Source of the DNA: Posidoniimonas polymericola
Lineage (GTDB): Bacteria > Planctomycetota > Planctomycetia > Pirellulales > Lacipirellulaceae
Reading direction: 5' to 3'
Assembly: GCF_007859935.1 (NCBI RefSeq)
Contig: NZ_SJPO01000003.1
Location: 268,827-332,826, forward strand
Length of the DNA stretch: 64,000 nucleotides
Shown here: positions 9,369 to 17,355 of the stretch, one piece after another
Position numbering within the stretch: the stretch's first letter is position 1
Layout: each line of letters opens with the position of its first letter
Made by a program: the position numbers and the translations under genes
The notes under the pieces: model-generated
The model's input: only the letters and a program-made list of their open reading frames with translations
The model's database searches: none
Told to the model about the DNA's origin: nothing

Positions 9369-11209
9369 GACAGCGACTGGCGTCCGGAATCCGACTGCTT
9401 TGCCTCACGCTCGCCTGCGCCGGCGCGTACGTGCTGGCGTACGTGCTGCGGTTCAACGACGGAGGTTCGCCGCACTACTGGGACCAGATGTACCTGACGA
9501 TTGGCGTCGCGGTGATCGCCAAGCTGGGCGCCGTCTTTTGGCACGACGTCCACCAGCAGCACCACCGCTTCATCGGCTTCGAGGATCTGGTGGCGATCGT
9601 CAAGGCCGCCACCGCGGGCGCCGTGGCGCTGACGCTGCTCGACACCTTTGTGCTCACCAGGCTGGCCATCCCCCGCGGCGTGGTGTTCATCGACTGGGGA
9701 GCCACGATCCTGGCCCTGAGCGCCGTGCGGGCGTGGCCGCGGGCGCTGCACTACCTACGCACCCGCGCGTTCAACGCCGGCGAGGGGCAGGTCCGCACGC
9801 TGATTGTCGGCGCCGACGACCACGGTGAGGTGCTGCTCCGCGCGCTGCGGGCCGGCGGCGCCTCGGCGGCTCGGGTAGTTGGGTTTGTCGACGACGACCC
9901 CACGCATCGCGGCCGCCGCATTAGCGGCACGCCGGTCCTCGGCGGCACCGATCAACTGCTGGAACTCGTGGAGCGTCACGCGGTGGAAGAGGTGCTGATC
10001 GCCGGCAGCCTGCCCGGCAAGCAGGTGCGGCAGATCGTGCACACCGCGGCGGATCACGACTTCCGCGTGCGGGTGCTTCCGAGCTACCAGCAGATCCTGG
10101 ACGAGGATGTCTCGGTGCAGCCGCGGAGCGTGGCGATCGAGGACCTGCTGCGCCGCGAGGCGGTCGACTTCGATCAGCAGGCGGTCGGCGCCTGGCTGCG
10201 CGGGAGCACCGTGCTGGTGACCGGCAGCGCCGGCAGCATCGGCTCGGAGGTCTGCCGCCAGCTGCTGCGGGTCCGGCCGGCCAAGCTGGTCGTGATCGAC
10301 CGCTCGGAGACCGGCCAGTTCTTCCTCGAGCGGGAGCTCCGCCGGCTCGCGCCCGAGGCGGATCTCGAGGTCACGATCGGCGACCTCACCGACCCCGAAC
10401 GGATGGAGGCGGTCTTCGCCCAGCACCAGCCCGACGTCATCTTCCACGCCGCCGCCTACAAGCACGTGCCGCTGATGGAAGAGCACCCCGGCGAGGCGGT
10501 CAAGAACATCGTGCTCGCGACCCGCAACGTCGCGGACCTGGCCGAGTCGCACGGAGCCCAGGCGTTCGTCATGATCTCGACCGACAAGGCCGTCAACCCA
10601 ACCAGCGTGATGGGCAGCTGCAAGCAGCTCGCCGAACGCTACGTGCAGGCCCGCTCCGCCGGCTCGTCGTGCCGGTTCACCACGGTGCGGTTCGGCAATG
10701 TGCTCGACTCGGCCGGCAGCGTGGTGCCGGTGTTCCGCCAGCAGATCGCCGGGGGCGGGCCGGTGTCGGTCACGCACCCCGACATCGAACGCTACTTCAT
10801 GATGATCCCCGAGGCGTCGCAGCTGGTCATCCAGGCCGGGATGATGGGGCGCGGGGGCGAGATCTTCGTGCTCGACATGGGCGAGCCGGTCCGCATCATG
10901 GACCTCGCCCGCGACATGATCCGGCTGTCCGGCCTGAAGGTTGGCGAGGACATCGAGATCGAGATCACGGGCCTCCGCCCGGGCGAGAAGCTGTACGAGG
11001 AGCTGTACTGGGACTCGGAGCGGCACAAGCCGACCTCGCACGGCAAGATCATGGTCGCCGACAGCAACGTCGAGAGCCTGCTGCGTCTGACGCACGAGAT
11101 CAGCCGGCTGGCGGCGGTCGCGAACCAGCCCAAGGAAGTGACCCGCGAGGCGCTCAGGGCGGTGGTGCCGCTGTTCGAGCCCGCCGAAGCAACCCGCCGG
11201 GCTGCTTGA
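9365..11209 (+). CDS. WbpM/CapD-type membrane nucleotide-sugar 4,6-dehydratase
   Basis: I place the start at ATG 9365, inside the ATGA overlap with the preceding stop; the frame is open further upstream but that reads over the previous gene. The 614 residues have four N-terminal hydrophobic helices (about 8-125), a CoA-binding/Rossmann-like domain (LIVGADDHGEVLLRAL, about 146-160) and a C-terminal SDR domain. The SDR domain carries TGSAGSIG (286-293) and the dehydratase segment Asp407-Lys408 with MGSCK (Met416, Lys420). A Met replacing Tyr is usual for the long WbpM-like class. It should make UDP-4-keto-6-deoxy-GlcNAc at the inner membrane for the linked polysaccharide. Confidence 0.88.
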   Translation: MRQRLASGIRLLCLTLACAGAYVLAYVLRFNDGGSPHYWDQMYLTIGVAVIAKLGAVFWHDVHQQHHRFIGFEDLVAIVKAATAGAVALTLLDTFVLTRLAIPRGVVFIDWGATILALSAVRAWPRALHYLRTRAFNAGEGQVRTLIVGADDHGEVLLRALRAGGASAARVVGFVDDDPTHRGRRISGTPVLGGTDQLLELVERHAVEEVLIAGSLPGKQVRQIVHTAADHDFRVRVLPSYQQILDEDVSVQPRSVAIEDLLRREAVDFDQQAVGAWLRGSTVLVTGSAGSIGSEVCRQLLRVRPAKLVVIDRSETGQFFLERELRRLAPEADLEVTIGDLTDPERMEAVFAQHQPDVIFHAAAYKHVPLMEEHPGEAVKNIVLATRNVADLAESHGAQAFVMISTDKAVNPTSVMGSCKQLAERYVQARSAGSSCRFTTVRFGNVLDSAGSVVPVFRQQIAGGGPVSVTHPDIERYFMMIPEASQLVIQAGMMGRGGEIFVLDMGEPVRIMDLARDMIRLSGLKVGEDIEIEITGLRPGEKLYEELYWDSERHKPTSHGKIMVADSNVESLLRLTHEISRLAAVANQPKEVTREALRAVVPLFEPAEATRRAA

Positions 11210-11337
11210 CCGCGATCTGCGGCGGGCCGTGGCGCCCGCCCCGCGATTTGCTTTCTGTGGGTCGGGTCGGCTAAGTTCTGGGAACGCGACCGGCGGAGTT
11301 CCGGTCTCGCAACCGAAACCCCTGACGGGCCACATCG

Positions 11338-12669
11338 ATGAGTCACTCGCTAAGTCGTCGCCGATTCCTGCAATCCTCTGCTCTGGCGGGCGCCGGATTC
11401 TGGGTTACCGGTTCACTCGGAGCGCAGCAACCTGGTCTCGCTAACAGCCGGCCGCAGTTTGCCTGCATCGGGGTAGGGGGCAAGGGTTCGAGCGACTCCG
11501 CCGACGCCGCCCGGTTCGGCGACGTCGTGGCGATCTGCGACATCGACGCCAACACGCTCAACAGCTCGGGCGACGAGAAGCACACCGGCGCCGAGCGGTT
11601 CGCCGACTTCCGCGAGATGCTCGACAAGCTGGGCGACAAGATCGATGGTGTCACCGTCAGCACGCCCGACCACACCCACGCGGTGGCGGCCGCGGCCGCC
11701 ATGCGGCTCGGCAAGCACGTCTACTGCCAGAAGCCGCTCACGCACTCGATCTGGGAGGCCCGCCGACTGACCGAGATCGCCGCCGAGGCCGGCGTCGCGA
11801 CGCAGATGGGCAACCAGGGCGCGGCGCTCGAAGCGGCCCGACGCTCGCAGGCGGTGATCCAGTCGGGCGTGCTGGGCAAGGTCCGCGAGGTGCACGCCTG
11901 GACCGACCGCTGCGGCGGCTGGTGGCCGCAGGGCGTCGACCGCCCCGCCGCGGCCGAGGCGCCGCCGCACGTCAGCTGGGACCTGTTCCTCGGCCCCGCG
12001 CCCTCCCGCCCGTTCAGCCCACTGTACCACCCGTTCAAGTGGCGCGGCTGGTGGGACTTCGGCACCGGCGCCCTGGGCGACATGGCCTGCCACGTGCTGA
12101 ACATGCCGTTCCACGCGCTGGAGCTCCGCGATCCGGTGGCGGTGCAGGCCACCACCTCCGGCCACAACCGCGACAGCTACCCCAACTGGTCGGTCATCGA
12201 CTTCGAGTTCCCCAGCAACGATTCACGGGACGCGCTCAAGCTCACCTGGTACGACGGCGGCAAGCGTCCCGACCCGGCGCTGGTCGGGTCCGAGGGTGAA
12301 CTGCCGGGCAACGGCGTGATCGTGGTCGCCGAGAACGCCACGCTCTACTCTCCCGACGCCTACGGCAGCAATTTCGAGATCATCGGCGACCTCGAGACCC
12401 CCGAGGTCGAGTTCGAACGCTCGCCGGGCCACTTCGACGAGTGGGTGCGGGCGATCGGCGGCGGCGCGGCGGGCGCGTCCAATTTTGCCGACACCGGCGG
12501 CCCGCTGACCGAGACCGTGCTGCTGGGCAACCTGGCCGTGTGGGCCGCCCACGAGGCCGATACCCCCGGCCAGCGGGTCGAGTGGGACGCCCAGAGCATG
12601 ACGCCGACCAACGCCCCGGAGCTGGCGGCGATCGTCCGCCCCGAGCTGCAGCACGGCTACGAGCTGTAA
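11338..12669 (+). CDS. Gfo/Idh/MocA family oxidoreductase with Tat signal
   Basis: This 443-residue protein begins with a twin-arginine signal, SRRRFLQ at residues 6-12, followed by a hydrophobic stretch, so it is probably exported folded with its cofactor. The Gfo/Idh N-terminal NAD(P) domain follows (ACIGVGGKGSSDSADAARFG, then CDIDAN, then STPDHTHAVAAAAAM and GKHVYCQKPLTHS, in which Lys of CQKPL is the usual catalytic lysine). A planctomycete-type C-terminal domain includes WWDFGTGALGDMACH. The substrate is unknown; known relatives oxidise sugars or, when secreted, glycosides. It lies 128 bp behind the wbpM-like gene and its stop overlaps the convergent DUF2071 gene by 13 bp. Confidence 0.88.
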   Translation: MSHSLSRRRFLQSSALAGAGFWVTGSLGAQQPGLANSRPQFACIGVGGKGSSDSADAARFGDVVAICDIDANTLNSSGDEKHTGAERFADFREMLDKLGDKIDGVTVSTPDHTHAVAAAAAMRLGKHVYCQKPLTHSIWEARRLTEIAAEAGVATQMGNQGAALEAARRSQAVIQSGVLGKVREVHAWTDRCGGWWPQGVDRPAAAEAPPHVSWDLFLGPAPSRPFSPLYHPFKWRGWWDFGTGALGDMACHVLNMPFHALELRDPVAVQATTSGHNRDSYPNWSVIDFEFPSNDSRDALKLTWYDGGKRPDPALVGSEGELPGNGVIVVAENATLYSPDAYGSNFEIIGDLETPEVEFERSPGHFDEWVRAIGGGAAGASNFADTGGPLTETVLLGNLAVWAAHEADTPGQRVEWDAQSMTPTNAPELAAIVRPELQHGYEL

Positions 12670-13460
12670 CGCGGCAGCAGCTCGGGCGACCAGACCGCGA
12701 CGTCGATCCGCTCGGCGTAGTGCAGCGTGGCGGGCGGCCCTGCGCAGTCGACGCCGTGCGGCGCGGCCATGCTGTTCTCCATGATCGTCGCCTCGGCGTG
12801 CTGCAGCGGCCACGGCACGTGGTGCACCTCGGTGCGGGTCATGCCGCCGTCGGGGCGGGGGGCGTACAGGCAGTACCGCTCGGTCAGCCAGTGCTCGAGC
12901 GTTCCGGGCGTCGCCTCGAACGGGTCGGAGGTCGGGCGGTACTCGGCCGCGAAGCAGGCCGCGCAGTCGGCGCGCTCCGACAGGTACGCGACGCCGTGGT
13001 CCGTGCGGCGGGCGTCGATCCGCGCGCGGTGGTACGGCAGGTGGAACCACCGCCGCGCCGCCCATACCGCCAGCGGGTTGGTCGCGTCGAGGCTCAGGAA
13101 CCAGACGCCCGGCCGGCCGTCGGGGCTCCCGCCTGGCCGACCGACCTGTCGGACGTAGGTGCGGACATTGATCTCCGGGAAGGCCGACAGCCACGGCAGG
13201 TCGGGCAGCGGCCGCCGCGTGACGCCCTCCATCCGAAACGGCACCACGCCGAGCCACGCCTGGTTGTCCCACAGGTCGAGCTCGAGCCCCGGCGGCAGCA
13301 GTGGTCGCAGCAGACCCGGTTCGACCGGCCAGTGGGCGAACAGCAGCTCCAGCCAACTCTGCCGCCAGGTCCAGCGTCGCGCGGGGATCGGCCACGGGCG
13401 GTGCGACTGTCGCGCGAGTGACGGGTGGGCGAGCGAGTTTTTCGTGCTGGCGCCGGGCAT
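12657..13460 (-). CDS. DUF2071/YqjF-like protein
   Basis: The 267-residue predicted soluble protein has the features of the YqjF/DUF2071 family. These include the opening WRQSWLELLFAHWPVEPGLLRPLLPPGLELD, given here only as a location (about residues 32-62). They also include LGVVPFRMEG, the core FPEINVRTYV near residue 116, and a GVWFLSLDA segment. No biochemical function is established for the family. It is convergent with the Gfo/Idh gene, with stop regions overlapping, and has no obvious operon partner. The ATG at 13460 gives an N-terminus about 30 residues longer than the conserved part. An internal start is possible. Confidence 0.78.
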   Translation of the reverse strand: MPGASTKNSLAHPSLARQSHRPWPIPARRWTWRQSWLELLFAHWPVEPGLLRPLLPPGLELDLWDNQAWLGVVPFRMEGVTRRPLPDLPWLSAFPEINVRTYVRQVGRPGGSPDGRPGVWFLSLDATNPLAVWAARRWFHLPYHRARIDARRTDHGVAYLSERADCAACFAAEYRPTSDPFEATPGTLEHWLTERYCLYAPRPDGGMTRTEVHHVPWPLQHAEATIMENSMAAPHGVDCAGPPATLHYAERIDVAVWSPELLPRYSS

Positions 13461-13713
13461 TTCCGCTGCAGGGGGCAGTCTCGGAGCAATTCTCGAAAAA
13501 TTGGGAAACTCATCTTACCCGACCGGGGCGTAGTCGATAACATTTCCCGTGCTACACAAATCGGCGGCCGCCTTCGAATCGTTGATCGGAATGTTCGGCG
13601 CCTTTCGCTTTCCGCTCTGAACTGCCTCTAAGCAGTCGCCGCTTCCCGCAAACCGTTCCCGAACGGCTGCCGGCACCGGACCCGAGCCCCCACTCCCTTT
13701 GGAGCCCCTCCCT

Positions 13714-14106
13714 ATGACAACTGCGCTTGCGGAGTATCGTCGCCTTCAACACAACGGCCAGCCCCACTACGGTCAGCACCTGATCGCGACCTGCCTGGGC
13801 TGCAGCGAAGACATACTCTCGATCGAACGCATGACCAAGTTCTTGCAGGTCATGGCCGACGACATCGACATGGTCCGCTTCGGCGACCCGGTCATCGCCC
13901 GCTTCGGCGGCGGCATCGAGACCGGCATCTCCGGCGTGCAGCTGATCGAGACCTCCGCCATCGTCATCCACACCAACGACGCCCACCGCGACATGTACCT
14001 GGACGTCTTTAGCTGCAAAGAGTTTGAAGAAGAAACTGTCAGGCGAGTCTTGGACGACTTCCTGTCCCCTTCCTCGGTGACCTGTGAGGTATTCTACCGC
14101 AAATGA
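13714..14106 (+). CDS. S-adenosylmethionine decarboxylase-like (SpeD family) proenzyme, variant cleavage site
   Basis: The 130-residue protein matches the short class-1b SpeD fold in length and order. Early is HYGQHLIATCLGC (18-30), and the core is GISGVQLIETSAIVIHT (71-87) followed by MYLDVFSC (94-101). Aligned with the classical SESHLTIHT...DVFTC site, Ser81 (self-cleavage, pyruvoyl), His86 and Cys101 are retained with exact spacing. The residue before the serine is Thr instead of Glu, and the following His is Ala. The start at ATG 13714 is supported by GGAG at 13701-13704. The next gene starts inside this stop (ATGA). It is clearly a family member. Whether the substrate is AdoMet, arginine, ornithine or something else cannot be told from sequence. 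Confidence 0.82.
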   Translation: MTTALAEYRRLQHNGQPHYGQHLIATCLGCSEDILSIERMTKFLQVMADDIDMVRFGDPVIARFGGGIETGISGVQLIETSAIVIHTNDAHRDMYLDVFSCKEFEEETVRRVLDDFLSPSSVTCEVFYRK

Positions 14107-14549
14107 GAATCTACCCCAGACACCTGCCTGTGATCGCCGATGAGCCGCAGGCAGAAGAATTCCGCGTGATCGACGTGGACGACCATCGCGGCCAGGGCGT
14201 GGAAGTCCTCCGCCGGTTCGCAGCTGGAGAGCTGCTGTTCCGGATGAACGGAGTTCTCCGCGACTACGTCACGCAGTACACGCTGCAGGTGGGGCCCAAC
14301 GAGCACCTCGACGACCCGTACGTCGGCGGCAAGGTGCTGCACTGCTGTGACCCCAACTCGATGCTCGAGCCCCGCACGCGGTGCTACATCGCCGTGCGCG
14401 ACATCGAGCCGGGCGAGCTGCTGACCATGGACTACGACCTCACCGAGGACTACCTGTTCAAGGCGTTCGAGTGCCGCTGCGGGGCCGACAACTGTCGCGG
14501 CTACGTGGCGGGACGCCTGGCCGAGGTCCCCGCGGTCGCCAACGCCTAG
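14103..14549 (+). CDS. SET-domain protein-lysine methyltransferase-like protein
   Basis: This small, 148-residue SET domain protein has no other domain. Visible elements are GVEVLRRFAAGELLF (32-46) and HCCDPNS (80-86, the counterpart of the NHSCxPN AdoMet/active-site motif). Next come YIAVRDIEPGELLTMDYD (95-112), in which Tyr111 is the expected catalytic tyrosine, and a post-SET zinc motif CRCGADNC (124-131). It would transfer methyl groups from AdoMet to a lysine. Its ATG overlaps the SpeD-like stop by 4 bp, so the two are made together. The substrate is unknown; an H1-like lysine-rich protein encoded at 33.3-33.7 kb is one candidate, by inference only. Confidence 0.85.
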   Translation: MRIYPRHLPVIADEPQAEEFRVIDVDDHRGQGVEVLRRFAAGELLFRMNGVLRDYVTQYTLQVGPNEHLDDPYVGGKVLHCCDPNSMLEPRTRCYIAVRDIEPGELLTMDYDLTEDYLFKAFECRCGADNCRGYVAGRLAEVPAVANA

Positions 14550-14594
14550 CGGAGTCGAAAAACCAGTTCGCCGCTACGGCGTCGAATCCCACAG

Positions 14595-14654
14595 AGCGGC
14601 CCGGCAGGGGCATCGTTGTTTGGCGCAACGGTCCTCCTCCGGGTCGCTTTTTTT
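14595..14654 (+). terminator. Probable Rho-independent terminator of the SpeD-like/SET operon
   Basis: A 10-bp stem pairs AGCGGCCCGG (14595-14604) with CCGGGTCGCT (14639-14648) with one mismatch. The loop contains its own small stem, and seven T follow at 14648-14654. It lies 45 bp after the SET stop. The loop is long, so confidence is moderate. Confidence 0.5.
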
Positions 14655-14707
14655 GTCGTCCGCGGTCGCAACGCCGCTCAGAGGTTTAGTCTGAAAAAAC
14701 GAGCGGA

Positions 14708-14809
14708 GGGGACAAAACCCGCGGCCTATCTCTTCCTCGATTCTTGTAAGTGTTTAGCAGCTAATGCATTGGGCAAGGCTCCTTCCAGTGGTGGGTGGGG
14801 TTTTGTCCC
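14708..14809. repeat. GGACAAAACCC-bounded palindromic element, copy A
   Basis: The element has GGGGACAAAACCC at 14708-14720 and the inverted GGGTTTTGTCCC at 14798-14809, about 102 bp end to end. The interior contains TAAGTGTTTAGCAG (from 14748), which resembles the interior of the copy at 61947-62047. There is no coding potential. Together with the next inverted repeat it fills the gene-free gap 14550-15279. Confidence 0.8.
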
Positions 14810-15106
14810 TAAGTGTTTTGCGGATCGGACCGCCGTCGGCCAACCCGCCATGATCTGACCGGGGTCGCCTCGGAGCCGTGTTAGCGGTTCAAGAGACCGC
14901 TCCCAGGCCCCACGCGCGCAGCGGAACCCACACGCCCGACACCCTCTGGTGGGCGTACTTCCATTTGATATTAGAACGCGTCGGGCAGCCGGTTGCAGCA
15001 ACAAACCGGCGGCGAGAGCAGAAGAGATGGGCCGATGCGACGGCGCCCCCCCGCATTTGGGCAAGGCTTTTCACTAGCTGGCGCCGACCTTAGGCCGCAG
15101 AGTTGC

Positions 15107-15220
15107 TAGGCCCGGCATTCATGCCGGGTCAACCCGGCACAACGGGCGCCGTGAAGCCCCGTTAACGGGGCTTACCAAGTTTGGCTTCAGCCCCAGAACC
15201 CGGCATGAATGCCGGGCCTA
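15107..15220. repeat. Perfect 23-bp inverted repeat around a central palindrome
   Basis: The arms at 15107-15129 and 15198-15220 are perfect inverted copies. Each arm is itself palindromic (CCCGGCATTCATGCCGGG). Between them is a perfect 20-bp palindrome at 15154-15173 (AAGCCCCGTTAACGGGGCTT). This multi-hairpin structure is typical of dispersed intergenic repeats. It has no terminator-like T run and no ORF. Confidence 0.8.
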
Positions 15221-15279
15221 AAACTCGCAGACTCCTGAACAAGCGTGATCGCCAATGGCGCCCAGTCGACCGGCAATTG

Positions 15280-15522
15280 TCAGTGGTCGCAGATCTTGTC
15301 CGCCGCCGTGGTAAAGCCGCCCTCGGTGGCGACGAACTTGTCGCGGGCCTCGAGGAAGGAGACCAGCTCGTCGGCCGTCATGCCCTCGGCCGAACAGGTG
15401 CAGAAACGGGCCGCCTCGCCGAACTCCTTGACGATCGCCGAGCACAGCGACTCCCGCGTGTACGACTGGCCCCCGGCGAGCATCATCCGCATCACCTCGT
15501 GCCCATGGACCTGTTCCGCCAT
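15280..15522 (-). CDS. YecH-like metal-binding protein (DUF2492)
   Basis: This 80-residue protein matches the YecH family along its whole length. It has HGHEVMRMM at residues 6-14, SYTRESLCSAI, FCTCSAEGMTADELVSFL (38-55) and a closing GGFTTAADKICDH. The conserved His and Cys residues (HGHE, CTCS, C78 and H80) support metal binding. The function is otherwise unknown. It stands alone between repeats, with a 347-bp gene-free stretch upstream. Confidence 0.85.
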   Translation of the reverse strand: MAEQVHGHEVMRMMLAGGQSYTRESLCSAIVKEFGEAARFCTCSAEGMTADELVSFLEARDKFVATEGGFTTAADKICDH

Positions 15523-15869
15523 GCGACTCCCTCCTCTCGTGCGATACGAAAACCGATTGCAGCTCTGCTAGCTGCGTCCCATTATGCCCGAGACGACCGG
15601 AACCCGTCCACTCGCGTCGCTAACGCCAGTAGGCCGAAGCTTGGCGGGACGAGGCTAGGCCGATTAACGCAAAGTGTTTGGCTGACATCGTCCAGCCGTG
15701 TAGTTTCGAAGCGGCTATTCATATACCGCCCTACGACAATTGAGTTCAGCTAACGCATCAACCCTCACCATTCGTCCACGATTCGGTTTGCGAACCGGTC
15801 GACAGGGACGCACGGTGTGGGTTTTTTGTTTGGCAGAGCTCTCAGGGGCCCTCTCACGGAGACACTTCG
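15523..15869. other. Gene-free intergenic region
   Basis: This divergent gap separates the YecH-like gene from the PEP-CTERM gene. I see no ORF with coding character, no tRNA and no convincing hairpin. It presumably holds promoters for both genes. Confidence 0.6.
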
Positions 15870-16496
15870 ATGAAAGCTGTCACCTCGGCCGCACTTGCGG
15901 CGGTTTTTCTTCTGCTCGCAGACCAGACTGTCAGGGCGCAATCGGCAACGATCGACTTCGAGTCGCTTCCGCTGGGCACGACCTACGGTGCCTCTTCCGG
16001 CGACAGCCCTGGTGACCTGGCCTTCACCGAGGACGGCGTCGACGTGCGGTTGCAGAACTACAGCAGCGGGAGCTTCTCCAGTGCGACGGTCGGAGGCTTC
16101 ATGGCCGATAAGTTCTCAACGACGCCGATGACGATCAGCAATATCAACCTCGACTTCGAATTTGGATCACTTCCGTTCGACGTCGGCCTCGTGACATTCG
16201 AATACGCAGACTCTGGCGGCACGGTCAACCTGGGCGTCAACGGGACGAACCTGTCCTTGGCTGACATGACGGATGCTCCAGCGTCGATCGCAGGGGTCGC
16301 GGTATCAGTTACCGCGTCCCCCATTTTCGGGGGAGTCTTCGGCGAGGTAACGCTCACTGGCCAGATAGACACGGTGCGTCTCGGCGGCCAAGAGTTTGGC
16401 GTCGACAACCTGCGTGCGGAGGTCCCTGAGCCGCTGTCCGCGACATTAGCGCTGTTGGGTCTCATCGGCGTGGCCGCGGCCCGCCGTAGGTTTTAA
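15870..16496 (+). CDS. Secreted PEP-CTERM-anchored protein
   Basis: The 208-residue protein has an N-terminal signal peptide, cleaved near residues 20-23 (AQS). It continues with a Ser/Gly/Thr-rich beta-type body beginning TIDFESLPLGTTYG, as in several extracellular beta-sandwich proteins. A PEP-CTERM sorting signal ends it: VPEP at about 186-189, a hydrophobic helix, then RRRF. PEP-CTERM proteins are processed by an exosortase and commonly belong to EPS-producing bacteria, which fits the capsule locus. No enzymatic motif was seen. It is convergent with another PEP-CTERM gene, with only a 6-bp gap. Confidence 0.82.
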   Translation: MKAVTSAALAAVFLLLADQTVRAQSATIDFESLPLGTTYGASSGDSPGDLAFTEDGVDVRLQNYSSGSFSSATVGGFMADKFSTTPMTISNINLDFEFGSLPFDVGLVTFEYADSGGTVNLGVNGTNLSLADMTDAPASIAGVAVSVTASPIFGGVFGEVTLTGQIDTVRLGGQEFGVDNLRAEVPEPLSATLALLGLIGVAAARRRF

Positions 16497-16502
16497 TTGC
16501 CG

Positions 16503-17165
16503 CTAGAGAGCGCGACCCCGGGATGGCGGCCGCCGTTTCAGCGTGGCCAGCGCGGCTGTCAGCAGCCACAACGCCGGCGGCTCGGGCGCGGCGATGGCGG
16601 CGGTAAGCTCCGAACTGGCTGATGCTGCGCCGTAGTTGGTCCGCCATGTGTCGTAGTCGGCAGGCAGGAACTCGCCGCTGGTGTTGTCGCGCCACACCGT
16701 GTAGTCGGCCGCGTCGACCGCTAGGTCGCCGTTGTAGTTGCCCGGCAGGCTCGGCGCCGCGAAGGCGCCGGAGCCGAAGCTGACGTAGAAGTCGTCGCAC
16801 CACACGGAGATCGCCTGCAGCCCGTCGAACGAGTCGCCGGGCGCCAGGTCGAACAGTAGCGGGCCCTGCGAGCCGTTGTAGACCGTGCCGGTCAACAATT
16901 GTGGGACCTTCACGCCGTTGGTGAACGCGGGGGTCGTGTCCTCGGCGCCGAGGTAGAAGTACACGCTCGGCCCGCCGCCGTCGTACGTGAAGTTGTCGAT
17001 GCGAAAGGTGTCGGCGTCGACGATGGTCACCGTCCCCGAAACGTTGTGGTAGTCCCGGCTCAGCTCGGCCTGCCAGCCGGGCTCCTGGCCGCGCGCCCAG
17101 GCCGCCGTCAGCAGCAGGGTGCAGGCGGTGATGGCGGTAGCAGAGCGGAGTCGGCGGGCGGACAT
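16503..17165 (-). CDS. Secreted DM13-domain protein with dockerin-like segment and PEP-CTERM-type tail
   Basis: The 220-residue protein has four visible parts. A signal peptide covers residues 1-27. A DM13-like domain at about 38-137 begins HNVSGTVTIVDADTFRIDNF and contains the conserved WCDDFYVSFGSGAF. A dockerin-like EF-hand pair follows at about 143-180 (NYNGDLAVDAADYTVWR, ADYDTWRTNYG). A C-terminal PEP, hydrophobic stretch and KRR tail resemble a PEP-CTERM signal. DM13 domains are proposed to be redox/electron-transfer modules with a key cysteine, here in WCDD. The combination suggests a cell-surface protein. It is convergent with the preceding PEP-CTERM gene. Confidence 0.8.
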   Translation of the reverse strand: MSARRLRSATAITACTLLLTAAWARGQEPGWQAELSRDYHNVSGTVTIVDADTFRIDNFTYDGGGPSVYFYLGAEDTTPAFTNGVKVPQLLTGTVYNGSQGPLLFDLAPGDSFDGLQAISVWCDDFYVSFGSGAFAAPSLPGNYNGDLAVDAADYTVWRDNTSGEFLPADYDTWRTNYGAASASSELTAAIAAPEPPALWLLTAALATLKRRPPSRGRAL

Positions 17166-17355
17166 AAGCGATCCGTGAGGAGTCGGGCGGCTGCGGGCAG
17201 AGGCGGAATCCTAGTATACCAGCGCCGGACGCGGCTGCGGGCGTCGGCAATTGCTGGCTCGGGGGCCGTGGGCTAAGGTGGAACCGTGCGTCGCGGGCCG
17301 ACCAGGCCGCCGCCGCTGTCTGTTCTCGCCTTTCTGCCGACCATCGGGTTCCCAA

